From a bacterium (lineage in GTDB: Bacteria; Myxococcota_A; Bradymonadia; UBA7976; UBA1532): DNA of 64,000 nucleotides. Of this stretch, positions 45,571 to 61,874 are shown piece by piece (the first letter of the stretch is position 1; each line of letters starts with the position of its first letter). Under the pieces are notes generated by a model. It had not been told where the DNA came from. It saw nothing but the letters and a program-made list of their open reading frames with translations, and made no database searches. Location: contig JAUHYW010000019.1 of assembly GCA_030426085.1 (NCBI GenBank), forward strand, positions 62,001-126,000, in the 5' to 3' direction. Position numbers and translations under genes: made by a program.

Positions 45571-47327
45571 CGCCCGCCGTCCGCCGGGCGCATGTCGGTC
45601 ACCCGCAGCACCATCTTGCGCCGGCCGCGCCACGTCTCGAAGCGCGGGCTGTAGAAGAGATCGACCGGCCCGTCCCACATGCGGGCGAGGTCGGCCTTGT
45701 TCCACGCCAGCGCCTCGCACGGGCCATCGGCGACCCGGGTGAAGACCTTGAGGTGCCCGCCCCGCAGCACCGTCGCCCGGCCCCGCACGCCGCGGCTGAT
45801 GAAGCGGGGGCTGGGGTTGTGGTGCCCGAAGGGGCCGACCGCCTCGAGCGCCTCGAGGTCGCTGTGGGAGAACCGCTCCAGCTCGATCTCGGCGTCGGCC
45901 TCCAGGGCCGGCGGACCGGGCGGGCCGTGGCGCAGGGCGACCACCGCCTCCGACAGCGCCGCCCGGAAGGCCTCGAGGTCATCTTCTCGCAGGGTCATGC
46001 CGGCAGCGGCGGGGTGGCCGCCGTAGCGCATCAGCAGCTCGGCGCAGCGGTCGAGCGCCTTCTTGATGTCGACGTCGCCGGTGCTGCGGGCGCTGCCCTT
46101 CAGGATGCCGCCGTCCCGGGCGAGCATGATCGACGGCCGGTGGAAGGTCTCGACCATGCGGGCGGCGACGATGCCGACCACGCCCGGGTGCCAGTCCTCG
46201 CCGGCCAGGACCAGCACCGGCGCGCCCCCGGCCACCGCCGCCTCGGCCAGCACCGCCGCCTCTTCGACCATGCGGGCCTGGATGGTGCGCCGCTCGCGGT
46301 TCTGGGCCTCGACGAGCTGGGCCAGCGCCGTCGCCTCGCCCCGATCGTCACCGATGAGCAGCCGCAGGCCGCGGGCGGCGTCGTCGATGCGCCCAGCGGC
46401 GTTGATGCGGGGGCCCAGCCGGAAGCCGAAGTCCCGGGCCGAGATGCCCTCCAGTGAAGTGCGGGTCACGTCGAGCAGCGCCGCCACCCCGACCCGGGGC
46501 CGGGCCTGCATCACCTTGACCCCGTAGCGCACCAGCGCCCGGTTGAGCCCGGTCAGGGGGGCCACGTCGGCCACCGTGCCCAGGGCGACCAGATCGAGGT
46601 AGCGATCGGGGCGCGGCTCGGGCCCGGTGTAGAACGCCGCCGCCCGCAGGTGCCGCCGGACCTGGACCAGCAGCACGAAGGCGACCCCCACCGCGGCGAG
46701 GCCCTTGTAGGGGAAGCCGCAGACCGTCCGGTGGGGGTTGAGGTGGGCGAACGCCTCGGGCTCGGGGTCGCTGATCTGGTGGTGGTCGATGATGATGACG
46801 TCCAGCCCGCGCTCGGCGGCGTGCCGGATCTCGCGCACCGCGGACGAGCCGTTGTCGACCGTGATCAGGACCTTCGTGCCCCGGTCGGCGAGGGTGTCGA
46901 TGGCGTCCGTATTGAGCCCGTAGCCCTCTCGCAGCCGATGGGGGATGTAGTAGTCCAGCTCGACCCCGAGATGGTCCCGGAAGAAGAGCCACAGCACCGC
47001 GGTGCTGGTGACCCCGTCGACGTCGTAATCCCCGTAGATGGTGACCTGCTCGCCGTCGCGCAGCGCGCGCACGATGCGCTCGGCGGCCCGATCGATGTCG
47101 GCCATCTGCGCCGGATCGGGCATGTCGGCGAGGCTGGCCCGCAAGAAGACCTCGGCCTCGTCGGCCTCGACCCCCCGCAGGGCGAGGATGCGGGCGACGA
47201 TCGGGCTGAGCGCCAGCGCGTCGGCCAGGGCGGTGACCCGGTCTTCGTCCACCTCGGCGACGCGCCACGGGCGGACCGGCTCGGATCGGGGCTGAGGCAG
47301 GACGGGGTGGGTGGAGGCGGGCTGCAC
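45567..47327 (-). CDS. recJ: Single-stranded-DNA exonuclease RecJ
   Basis: A 586-residue RecJ of the DHH family, a 5'-3' exonuclease acting on single-stranded DNA in recombination, mismatch and base-excision repair. YGDYDVDGVTS contains the first metal Asp motifs, IIIDHH is the DHH motif, and the DHHA1 part has a GGHPAAAG segment near residue 440. Length is usual. GTG 47327 is preceded by GAGGAG at seven bases. It is downstream of secF by 66 bases and overlaps a small gene by four. Confidence 0.93.
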   Translation of the reverse strand: MQPASTHPVLPQPRSEPVRPWRVAEVDEDRVTALADALALSPIVARILALRGVEADEAEVFLRASLADMPDPAQMADIDRAAERIVRALRDGEQVTIYGDYDVDGVTSTAVLWLFFRDHLGVELDYYIPHRLREGYGLNTDAIDTLADRGTKVLITVDNGSSAVREIRHAAERGLDVIIIDHHQISDPEPEAFAHLNPHRTVCGFPYKGLAAVGVAFVLLVQVRRHLRAAAFYTGPEPRPDRYLDLVALGTVADVAPLTGLNRALVRYGVKVMQARPRVGVAALLDVTRTSLEGISARDFGFRLGPRINAAGRIDDAARGLRLLIGDDRGEATALAQLVEAQNRERRTIQARMVEEAAVLAEAAVAGGAPVLVLAGEDWHPGVVGIVAARMVETFHRPSIMLARDGGILKGSARSTGDVDIKKALDRCAELLMRYGGHPAAAGMTLREDDLEAFRAALSEAVVALRHGPPGPPALEADAEIELERFSHSDLEALEAVGPFGHHNPSPRFISRGVRGRATVLRGGHLKVFTRVADGPCEALAWNKADLARMWDGPVDLFYSPRFETWRGRRKMVLRVTDMRPADGGR

Positions 47328-47393
47328 GGGCGGCTCCTCGGGCGTCCGCGGGGACGGCGAGCGGCGGGCCCGGACCGGCCGCCGATCCCGGGA

Positions 47394-48566
47394 TCAGCCC
47401 TTCTCGGCGGTGAGGCGGTCCGCGGCGGCGGCGTCGGCCCGCCGCTGACTCAGATAGCGATCCATGCCGACCACCGCCGGGCTGGCGATGTACATCGACG
47501 AGTAGGTGCCCACCACCACGCCGATCAGCATCGCGAAGGCGAAGTTCTGGATGATGCCGCCGCCGAACAGGTAGATCGACAGCACCGCCAGGAAGGTCGT
47601 CACCGAGGTCAGCACCGTCCGCGACAGGCAGTCGCTGATGCTGATGTTGATGTTGTCGATGAGATCCTTGCCCAGCCCCATGTCGATGGACTCGCGGATG
47701 CGGTCGTAGACCACGATCGTGTCGTTGAGCGAGTACCCCACGATGGCCAGCAGCGCGGCGATGATCGGCAGGTTGAACTCCATGCCGGTCAGGCTGAAGA
47801 TGCCCAGCGTGATGCTGATGTCGTGCACCAGGGCCAGCACCGCGCCCGGGCTGTAGCGCAGGTCGAAGCGGAAGCTGATGTACAGCAGGATGGCCAGCAG
47901 CGCATACAGCACCGCCAGGGCCCCCTGGTTGCGCATCTGCTTGCCCACCGCCGAGCCGACCGACTCCAGCCGGTCGATGCCCTTGTAGACCTCGCCGTAG
48001 GCGTCCGTCATCGCCTTGTTGATCTGCTCGCGCACCCCGGGCAGGCGCAGGATGTAGACCGGGTTCTGGGCCTGGGTCTGAGTGCTGACCACCCCATCGG
48101 GCTGACCGCCGGCCTTCAGGGCCACCGCCAGCTTGTCCCGGGTCTCGGGGGTCGTCTCGCCGAACTTGACCCGCACCTCTTCGCCGGCCTCGTCGCTGGC
48201 GTCCCACAGCTCGGGCTCGCCCAGCTCGGCGACGATGGCCGCCCGCAGGGCGGCGACCTCTTCGGCGCTCAGCAGACCCTGGACCCGGCTGCGCACGAAG
48301 TAGCGGCCCTCGTCGGTGAGGCCGTAGGTGACGACCTCGGGCTCCTCGCCGAAGACCTCGCCGGTGCGATCACGGAGCTGGCCCACGTCCTGGGGCTCGG
48401 TGAAGGCGAGCAGCACCTCGGTGCCCCCGGCGAAGTCGATGCCGAAGTTGAGGCCCTTGGTGGCGATGAGCGCCCACGAGGCGGCGACGAGCACCAGGCT
48501 CATCGTCACCAGCGGCTTGGCGGCGCCGAGGAAGTTGTAGCGTACGCCGGGCTTGAAGAATTCCAC
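47394..48566 (-). CDS. secF: Protein translocase subunit SecF
   Basis: A 390-residue SecF, which with SecD and YajC improves late Sec export using the proton gradient. An N-terminal helix is followed by the signature NFGIDFAGGTE and a periplasmic part of about 120 residues. Five further helices follow, including segments VGYSLNDTIVVYDRIRE and LIGVVVGTYSSMYIASP. Length is usual for a stand-alone SecF. GTG start at 48566, 16 bases after the secD stop. Confidence 0.96.
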   Translation of the reverse strand: MEFFKPGVRYNFLGAAKPLVTMSLVLVAASWALIATKGLNFGIDFAGGTEVLLAFTEPQDVGQLRDRTGEVFGEEPEVVTYGLTDEGRYFVRSRVQGLLSAEEVAALRAAIVAELGEPELWDASDEAGEEVRVKFGETTPETRDKLAVALKAGGQPDGVVSTQTQAQNPVYILRLPGVREQINKAMTDAYGEVYKGIDRLESVGSAVGKQMRNQGALAVLYALLAILLYISFRFDLRYSPGAVLALVHDISITLGIFSLTGMEFNLPIIAALLAIVGYSLNDTIVVYDRIRESIDMGLGKDLIDNINISISDCLSRTVLTSVTTFLAVLSIYLFGGGIIQNFAFAMLIGVVVGTYSSMYIASPAVVGMDRYLSQRRADAAAADRLTAEKG

Positions 48567-48582
48567 GGTGTGTCCCCCCGCC

Positions 48583-50481
<1,899 letters not shown>

Positions 50482-50484
50482 CGC

Positions 50485-50820
50485 CTACTTCCCCTTCTCG
50501 AGTTCGACCTCGCCGGTCCCGGCATAGAGGTTCACCTGGCTACGCACGACCCGCACCTTCACCTTACCGTCCACGTCGACGGTCAACTCATTGTCGGTGA
50601 GCGCGTGGATGCTGCCGATGAGCCCGCCGTTCGTGACGACGCGATCCCCCTTCTTGAGCCGGGCGATCATCTCCTCGTGCTCCTTCATCCGCTTGCGCTG
50701 CGGACGGATGAGCAGGAAGTAGAAGATCACGAACATGATGACGAGGGGCATCAGCGCGCCCAGGCCACCGCCCGGCGCTTGTCCCTCTTGATTGATGGCG
50801 AGGAGGATCAGCTCGTTCAC
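50485..50820 (-). CDS. yajC: Preprotein translocase accessory subunit YajC
   Basis: A 111-residue YajC. A single membrane helix (LMPLVIMFVIFYFLLIRP) followed by QRKRMKEHEEMI and a basic/beta domain with GDRVVTNGGLIGSI is diagnostic. GTG 50820 is in frame with the helix and preceded by only a weak GAGAA, so the leader from the promoter at 50915-50943 probably matters. It heads the yajC-secD-secF-recJ run. Confidence 0.93.
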   Translation of the reverse strand: MNELILLAINQEGQAPGGGLGALMPLVIMFVIFYFLLIRPQRKRMKEHEEMIARLKKGDRVVTNGGLIGSIHALTDNELTVDVDGKVKVRVVRSQVNLYAGTGEVELEKGK

Positions 50821-50914
50821 GGCATTCTCATCCGGTGTCCGGCCGCGGCCCGCAGGCGCCGAAGGATCCGGCGCGCCGTGCCGCGGGGCGGGGACCGCGG
50901 TCGAAAGTCGGCAG

Positions 50915-50943
50915 GGAATATCAGAGCGGGCCCGGTGAATCAA
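50915..50943 (-). promoter_or_regulatory. Promoter of the yajC-secD-secF-recJ operon
   Basis: On the minus strand TTGATT (50943-50938), 17 bases and TATTCC (50920-50915). Transcription would start near 50908, giving a leader of about 88 bases before GTG 50820. No gene is seen in this 164-base gap. Confidence 0.6.
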
Positions 50944-50984
50944 GCCCGCCCCGGGGATTCGGCGGCATTCCCCCCGCCCGGATG

Positions 50985-55651
<4,667 letters not shown>

Positions 55652-55681
55652 CGGATGCCTGCTTTCGGTCAGAGGTGCCCG

Positions 55682-55700
55682 TCCCACACCGGGTGTGGGA
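55682..55700. promoter_or_regulatory. Palindromic operator-like site
   Basis: TCCCACACC (55682-55690), one central G, and GGTGTGGGA (55692-55700): a 9-bp perfect inverted repeat. It lies 31 bases before the vWA gene start and 85 bases after the pseudokinase stop. No T-run flanks it, so it fits a repressor or activator site for the vWA gene better than a terminator. Confidence 0.55.
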
Positions 55701-55784
55701 AGTGACTCCACCTATACCGCGCACCCGCACCGACCGTCCCTTACACCACCATTTCGCCGCCGGCCGCCGCGCGCCCGGCCCGGC

Positions 55785-58700
55785 TCACCCGTCGAGGTCG
55801 ATCGGCTCGCCCACCCAGCGCACGCCGGCCTTGCCCGAGGCGGTCCAGAACGCGCCCCGGGCGGCGAGCGACTCGGGCACGATGCGCAGGTGCTGGCCGC
55901 TGAAGGCGGTCTGCGCCGCCTCGAGGCAGGCCGGCAGGTGCACGCTGTAGCCGCAGAGCACCACCCGCTGCACCCCGCCGTCGGCGATGAGCCCGCCGAT
56001 GCGGCCGAAGAGGTCGTCGAGGGCCTGCTTGACGAGCGGGGCGTAGGCCGCCCGGGACAGTTCGACCTCGCCCAGCCGGGTCCGGGCCTCGGGGGTCAGC
56101 GCCTCGAGGCCCCGGGGGGTCGAGACGAGCAGGTCGTCGAGCGCGCCCTGGAAGGTGTCGATGGTGTCGAGCCGCACGGTCTCATTCTCGCCGAACGCCC
56201 GCTTGACGCCCTCGGCGATGCGGTGCGCCGCCCGGTCGCTGCGGGCCACGCGCAGGTCGCCGGGGTGATCGGCGGCCTCGGCCAGCTCCATCTGCCGGGC
56301 GCCGGTGCGGGCCCGGGCGTACCACCCGCCGACCTTGCCCGTGCGCCGACGCCCGCTCTGGGCCCGGGTGTACCACGCGCCCCGCTTGCCGCCGTGCCCG
56401 GCCAGGGCGCTGAGCGCCTCGGCGACCGCCGGGCGCATCACCCCGCCGACCAGCAGCGCGGTGAAGGCGTCCCCCGCCTGCCGGGAGGACGCCCGGCTGC
56501 GGACCCACACCTGCCACCGGCCATCGGCCCCCATCGCCGCCTGGATGCGGGCGACGTCGGTGGTCCGAGCGCCGATGTCGACCGACAGCAGCTCCTGGGT
56601 GGCGTAGTCCGGGTCGTCCTTGATCTGGGCCTCGAGCGCGCCGAGGGCCGAGGCGGTGGCCTGATCGAGCGTGATGTCGACCTCGACCCCGCCGAAGCTC
56701 TCGGTGAGCAGGACCGCGAGCTGCTGCCGCTCGGAGAAGGGCGAGCCGGTGGGGCAGACGAGGTGGATCGCCCGGGGGCGCATGCCCAGGCCCCGGCTGA
56801 GGCGGTGGGCGATGGCCCGCACCCCCTGCGCCGGATCGGCGACCCCCATCTCGTCGATGCCCAGCCGCCCGCGCCAGGTCTGGGGCCCGTCGGGCGTGGC
56901 CACCCGGGCGACGATGCGCAGCGCGCCGAGGTCGAGCGCGAGCGGGCCGGGCAGGGTCTCGACGGCGACGACCTCCCGCACGCCGACCGGCACCCGCACC
57001 GGCGCGGCGAGGCCCGGCACCCACAGCAGCAGCGTGCCCTCGATCGGCTCGTCCGATGCCGGCAGCGCGGCGGGCGGCGCGATGTGCAGGATGAGCGGGG
57101 TCAGCCCGCTGGGGTCGAGGCGCTGGGGGGCGAGGCTGGTGATCGGCCCCCCGCCGGCCGCCTCGGCCCGCACGATCTGCATCCAGCCGATGCCCTCGGT
57201 CTCGACCGCGGCCAGCCCCAGCGGCTCGGGCAGGGCGTTGGAGACGTGCAGCACCCGGGTCTCGACGTGGCCCGCGACGACCCGGTCGATGGCCACCACG
57301 TCGCCCTCGACGAGCTGGAGCGGCTGCAAGGCCACCGGCGCGGCGATGCGCACCACGTAGACCGCCGGCTCGCCCCCCGCGACCCCGGCCACCCGCAGGC
57401 GCAGCTCGCCGCCGATGTCGAGGGTCAGCACCTGGTGGGTCTCGGGGTCGAGCCGCAGCGCGCCGAGGTCGGTCGGCGGGCGGCCGTCGGGCGCGTCGAT
57501 GACCTCGACGTCGACGGGGTAGCCCACCGCCCGCAGGTGCACCCGGGCCTGGCGGGCGCCGGGCCACGGGCGGGCGGCGACGAGGGGGCGGTCGGGGCCG
57601 AGCAGGTGCACGAAGGGCAGGTCGTCCCGGGCGTCCCACAGCACCGTGGCCTGGACCCGGGGCGGGGCGACGACGGTCACCGGCCACGCGATGCGCGAGC
57701 GGCCGATCTCGAGGAAGACGGTCAGCGGCCCGGGGCCCTCGGAGCCGAAGGTCACCCGGGCCCGCCAGATCGAGAGGCTGCCCTCGCGGTGGGTGCAGGT
57801 CAACCGCTCGTCGACGCTGGCCCCCTCGGCCCGCAGCGACAGGTCACAGCCGGCGGGCAGATCGCGGGCCCGGACCTCGAGGTCGACCGCCCGCTCGATG
57901 CCGCCGAGCAGCTCGACGAGCACCGCCCGCTCGGGGGCCATCGGCACCGGCGGCTGCCCCCCGATGCCCATCTCGAGCGTCGGCGTCGGCACCTCGGTGC
58001 CCGAGGCCGACAGCGCGGTGATGCGCCACCGCCCGAGCAGGATCAGGTGCCCCAGCGTACGCTGGAACCGGGCGGTGAGCGTCACCCGCACGTCGCGGCC
58101 GACCGGCAGGTCGCGGGGCACGAGGCCGCCGAACGACAGCGCCGGCCCGGCCGGGATGCGGGGCAGCACCCCGGTCTGCTTGCGCTCGGCGCTGCGCAGC
58201 TCGAGCGGCACCCGCCACTGCTCGTCGCGGCCGTCGAGGATGATCTCGATCGCCTCGAGCGGGGGCAGCGTGGCGTCGGCCATCACCGTGAGGCTGAACG
58301 GCGCGCCCCGGGCGACGGTGAGCAGGCTCGGGCCCAGCTCGCGGGGGGACTCGCCCTCGAAGGCCAGCGAGACCTTGACCCGCGGCAGCGGGCGGATGGT
58401 GAACGCGCGCAGCACCCGGCGGGCGCCGCGGCCCTCGAAGACCACCCCGAACCGGGTGCCCTCGGGCGCGTCGAGCGGCGGGGGCCAGCCGCGAAGCTCG
58501 ACCTCGGCGACGTGGCCCGGCTCGACGAGCGGCCGGGGGTGGCGGTCGGGCACCGGGGGGCCGTCGAGCGGGCCGCAGTAGACGAAGCCGGCGGGCAGGG
58601 CCGGCGGGTGGCGGGGCGAGACGGTGACCCGCAGCGGGGTGTCGAGGTTGCCGGCGAAGTGGAACGCCGCCGGGCGCCGGGGCAGCGGCACCCCGAGCGG

Positions 58701-60044
58701 GCCGGCCTCGAGGCGGGCCGAGATCGAGCCCTCCTCGATGAGCAGCGCGCCGTCGGCCGGGCTGAAGGCGGCGGGCCCCGGGCGGGCCGGCCGCTGGGTG
58801 ACGACCGCCTCGAGCTTGCTGTCGGGCAGGCGGTAGCCGCAGGTCACGCAGTGGGCCATCGCGCCGACCGCGGTCAGCCGCACCGAGTGGGCCGACCCGC
58901 AGGCGGGGCACACCCGGGCGACGTGGGGCGGCGAGTCGGGGGTGTCGCACAGCAACACGTCCGAGCGGGCGACGAGCCGCCGGAAGACCCGGCTGCGCCC
59001 CGGGTCGAGGTCGCCCTGGGCTTCGAGGCGGGTCACCAGCCGCTCGAGGGCCGCGTCGAAGCGGGGCCCGGGCCCGTGCAGCGACCACGCGCAGGCGGTG
59101 CAGGCCACCCGCAGGCCGCCGTGGCCCTCGGCGTCGGCGCCCGGCGACCGCCACAGCGCCTCGGGGGTGCGCAGCAGCGTGAGCAAGGCCCGGCGCATGG
59201 CGTCGGCGTCGGGGTAGCGCTCGGCCGGATCGTCGGCGGTGGCCCGGCCGGCCACCGCGGCGAGGCCCGGGGGGCAGCCCTTGCGCCGCTCGGGGTCGTC
59301 CAGCCGCCCGTCGGTCATCACCCACCACAGGAGCTGGCCCACCGCGTAGACGTCGGCCCGGGCGTCGCCTCCGGTCTCGTCCATCTCGGGGGCCATGAAC
59401 CGCCGGGCGAGCGGGCTGAGCACGCCCAGCGCCTGCCACACCGAGAGATCCACCTCGGACAGCCCGAAGTCGAGGACCCGGGGCAGCAGGCCGCCGTCGG
59501 GCAGCTCGACGACCCGCACCTTCTGGGGGGTCAGGTGCAGGTGGCACACCCCCTTGCGGGCGGCGGCGGCCAGGGTGGCGAGGATCTCAGCGGTGACCAG
59601 GACCCACCGCCGGGGGTCGGTGCCGAAGAGCGACTCCAGCGCCGCGCCGCGCACCCTCTCGGTGGCCTGACAGTGCAGGTTGCCCGAGGTCCAGGTGGCG
59701 AAGGGCACCACCACCCCCGGGTGATCGATGGCCGCCAGCCGGGGCGCGGCGGCGGCGAGGCGCTCGGCGAGGCCGGTGCCCCGGGCGAGGGCCGGGCGCA
59801 GCACCCGCAGGGCGACCTCGCGCCCCGTCGCCAGCACGATCGCCCGATAGATGCGCCCCGCGCGCCCCCGACCGAGCAGACCGACGATGACGAAGCGCCC
59901 CTCGAGCGTGCGGCCGACGAGCGGATCGGCCGGGCCCTCGTCGACCACGAGCACCCCGCCGTCCCGCGGGCAGCGGGCGCCCACCGGCGCGACCTCGCGG
60001 TGGTCGCACACCGGGCAGCGCAGGGCCTCGGTCTGCACACTCAT
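55785..60044 (-). CDS. Pseudokinase fused to an Hsp70-like ATPase domain
   Basis: A 1,419-residue protein. A zinc-ribbon-like start (CPVCDHREVAPVGARCP) precedes a kinase-fold domain at about 45-310. The fold is clear (GLLGRGRAGRIY, VALRVL, LDFGL at 191-195, ADVYAVGQLLWW) but catalysis looks lost: the Lys of VAIK is Arg80, the HRD Asp position is His170 (HLHLTPQKV) and the Asn is missing. About 310-430 has two further CxxC pairs (CPACGSAHSVR, CVTCGYRL). Residues 430-1020 are beta-sandwich-rich. The last 380 residues are Hsp70/actin-like: phosphate-1 ALDLGALRIV (Asp1038), a CPTGSPFSERQ segment, phosphate-2 SVDIGARTTDV (Asp1156) and VVLCGYSVHLP adenosine loop. No membrane helix is seen. Such a fusion suggests an ATP-driven chaperone or scaffold controlled by a dead kinase domain. 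Start ATG 60044, preceded by GGAGGGG. Confidence 0.86.
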   Translation of the reverse strand: MSVQTEALRCPVCDHREVAPVGARCPRDGGVLVVDEGPADPLVGRTLEGRFVIVGLLGRGRAGRIYRAIVLATGREVALRVLRPALARGTGLAERLAAAAPRLAAIDHPGVVVPFATWTSGNLHCQATERVRGAALESLFGTDPRRWVLVTAEILATLAAAARKGVCHLHLTPQKVRVVELPDGGLLPRVLDFGLSEVDLSVWQALGVLSPLARRFMAPEMDETGGDARADVYAVGQLLWWVMTDGRLDDPERRKGCPPGLAAVAGRATADDPAERYPDADAMRRALLTLLRTPEALWRSPGADAEGHGGLRVACTACAWSLHGPGPRFDAALERLVTRLEAQGDLDPGRSRVFRRLVARSDVLLCDTPDSPPHVARVCPACGSAHSVRLTAVGAMAHCVTCGYRLPDSKLEAVVTQRPARPGPAAFSPADGALLIEEGSISARLEAGPLGVPLPRRPAAFHFAGNLDTPLRVTVSPRHPPALPAGFVYCGPLDGPPVPDRHPRPLVEPGHVAEVELRGWPPPLDAPEGTRFGVVFEGRGARRVLRAFTIRPLPRVKVSLAFEGESPRELGPSLLTVARGAPFSLTVMADATLPPLEAIEIILDGRDEQWRVPLELRSAERKQTGVLPRIPAGPALSFGGLVPRDLPVGRDVRVTLTARFQRTLGHLILLGRWRITALSASGTEVPTPTLEMGIGGQPPVPMAPERAVLVELLGGIERAVDLEVRARDLPAGCDLSLRAEGASVDERLTCTHREGSLSIWRARVTFGSEGPGPLTVFLEIGRSRIAWPVTVVAPPRVQATVLWDARDDLPFVHLLGPDRPLVAARPWPGARQARVHLRAVGYPVDVEVIDAPDGRPPTDLGALRLDPETHQVLTLDIGGELRLRVAGVAGGEPAVYVVRIAAPVALQPLQLVEGDVVAIDRVVAGHVETRVLHVSNALPEPLGLAAVETEGIGWMQIVRAEAAGGGPITSLAPQRLDPSGLTPLILHIAPPAALPASDEPIEGTLLLWVPGLAAPVRVPVGVREVVAVETLPGPLALDLGALRIVARVATPDGPQTWRGRLGIDEMGVADPAQGVRAIAHRLSRGLGMRPRAIHLVCPTGSPFSERQQLAVLLTESFGGVEVDITLDQATASALGALEAQIKDDPDYATQELLSVDIGARTTDVARIQAAMGADGRWQVWVRSRASSRQAGDAFTALLVGGVMRPAVAEALSALAGHGGKRGAWYTRAQSGRRRTGKVGGWYARARTGARQMELAEAADHPGDLRVARSDRAAHRIAEGVKRAFGENETVRLDTIDTFQGALDDLLVSTPRGLEALTPEARTRLGEVELSRAAYAPLVKQALDDLFGRIGGLIADGGVQRVVLCGYSVHLPACLEAAQTAFSGQHLRIVPESLAARGAFWTASGKAGVRWVGEPIDLDG

Positions 60045-60086
60045 CAACGCTTCCCCTCCGCGGGCCCCCGATCGGCGGCCCCGGCG

Positions 60087-61874
60087 CTATCGCTCGTCCA
60101 CCTCGCCGTCGCAGTCGTTGTCGACCCCGTCCCCTGACGCCTCGGTCGGCGCGCGGGGCACCGGGCCCGCCCCCAGGTCGACCAGGCAGATCGCCCCCTC
60201 TCCGGCGCACCCGCACTCGCCCGCCCGCCCCTGGTTGTCGAGGCAGCCCTCACCGAGCGGCAGATCCTCGTCGACCACCCCGTCGCAGTCGTCGTCGACG
60301 TCGTTGCACTGCTCGGGCGGATCTTCGACCTCGACGCTGCACAGCGTGCCCCCGCCGCCGGCCTCGCAGATGAACACCCCGCTCAGGCGGCACCCGTCGT
60401 CGAGCACCACCGCGCAGGGGTCGCCGAGGCGGGCGTAGCCGTTGTCGACCTCGCCGTCGCAGTCGTCGTCGAGGCCGTTGCACGCCTCCTCGACCGGCCG
60501 GATCTCGCCGACGCACGGCTCGAGCGCGCCGTCCACACACAGCCGCACACCGAACGCGCACTCGCCGACGTCGGTCAGCCCGCACGGCTCGCTGTAGCTG
60601 CCCGGCACGCCGGTGCCGTCGGCCTCGTCCACCGTCTCGTCGCAGTCGTCGTCGGTGCCGTCGCAGGTCTCGTCCCGGGCGAGGGTCGCGCCGATGCAGG
60701 CGCCCCACAGGCCGTCGATGCAGCGCTCCGACCCGGCCACGCAGCGCCCGGTGTTCGAGCCGCAGGGCCGATCGAACTGATCGGGGGTGCCGTCGCAGTC
60801 GTCGTCCCGCCCGTTGCACACCTCGCTGATGGCCCCCTGCCCGCCCTCGCACGCGCCCCAGCGGGCGTCCACGCACCGCTCGACGCCCTCTCGGCACTCG
60901 CCCGTGTCGCTGCCGCAGGCCTGGGCGAGCGGCTCGCCGGGCGCGCCCTCGTCGACCCCGCCGTCGCAGTCGTCGTCGACCCCGTTGCACACCTCTTCGC
61001 CCGGCGGCTGGGGCACCGCGTTGCAGCTCACCCCGTCCTGGGTGCCGTTGCAGATGGTCATGCCGCTGCTCTGGCAGGCCCCGACGCCGGCGGTGCAGGC
61101 CATGCCGGTGCCGAAGTCCTCGTCGACCGCGCCGTCGCAGTCGTCGTCCCGCCGATCGCAGACCTCGGCCTGGGGCTGCCCGGGGGTCGCCGAGCACTGC
61201 ACCCGGCCCTCGAAGCACACCGTCACCCCGGTCACCGCGCAGACCCCCTGCCCGTCGGAGCACGGCTGACCGAGCCGCTCGGCGAAGCCCTCGTCGATCT
61301 CGCCGTCGCAGTCGTTGTCCACCCGATCGCCGCAGACCTCGTCCGAGGGCGCGCCTGGCTCGACCAGCGCCCCGTCGACCACGCACACCCGCCGCCGCTC
61401 GCGGATCTCGACGCGGCCGTCGGACCGGCACTGCCCCACGCCGGTGAAGCACGGCGCGCCGGCCCGGCAGCTCTCGTCCACCGCGCCGTCGCAGTCGTCG
61501 TCCAGCGTATTGCACGCCTCGTCCGCCGGGGGGCCCGGATCGGCCGAGCACAAGAGCCCCCGGGGGCTCGCCGCCAGCAGCCCCTCGCGGGCGCAGAGCC
61601 CGAGGCCGGCGATACACGGCTGCCCGGCCTCGCAGCCCTCGTCGGCCACCCCGTCGCAGTCGTCGTCGCGGGTGTTGCAGACCTCGGCGGCGTCCTCGCA
61701 CTGCGCGAGCAGCGCCGGATCGACCTCCACGCACTCCCCCGACTGGCAGAGCTGACGCTCACCGCAGGGGTTGCCCGGGCCGCAGACCGCGGGGAAGGAA
61801 TCGCAGCCGACCAGCGCCAGCAGCGCGAGCAGCGCCCCGACCATCGGGCCGGAGCGCGCGGAGGCGCGCATCAT
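60087..61874 (-). CDS. MopE-like Cys/Asp-rich lipoprotein
   Basis: A 595-residue lipoprotein: signal with LLALLALVGC, then an N-terminal Cys module (CGPGNPCGERQLCQSGEC). Ten MopE-type motifs C-x-x-[RDV]DDDCDG-x3-DE follow, separated by Cys-rich segments such as GACEGGQG. There is no C-terminal sorting signal, so lipid is its anchor. The ATG at 61874 lies in the TGATG overlap with the preceding stop, implying coupled translation with the periplasmic repeat protein. It is one of three MopE-like proteins in the window. Confidence 0.85.
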   Translation of the reverse strand: MMRASARSGPMVGALLALLALVGCDSFPAVCGPGNPCGERQLCQSGECVEVDPALLAQCEDAAEVCNTRDDDCDGVADEGCEAGQPCIAGLGLCAREGLLAASPRGLLCSADPGPPADEACNTLDDDCDGAVDESCRAGAPCFTGVGQCRSDGRVEIRERRRVCVVDGALVEPGAPSDEVCGDRVDNDCDGEIDEGFAERLGQPCSDGQGVCAVTGVTVCFEGRVQCSATPGQPQAEVCDRRDDDCDGAVDEDFGTGMACTAGVGACQSSGMTICNGTQDGVSCNAVPQPPGEEVCNGVDDDCDGGVDEGAPGEPLAQACGSDTGECREGVERCVDARWGACEGGQGAISEVCNGRDDDCDGTPDQFDRPCGSNTGRCVAGSERCIDGLWGACIGATLARDETCDGTDDDCDETVDEADGTGVPGSYSEPCGLTDVGECAFGVRLCVDGALEPCVGEIRPVEEACNGLDDDCDGEVDNGYARLGDPCAVVLDDGCRLSGVFICEAGGGGTLCSVEVEDPPEQCNDVDDDCDGVVDEDLPLGEGCLDNQGRAGECGCAGEGAICLVDLGAGPVPRAPTEASGDGVDNDCDGEVDER

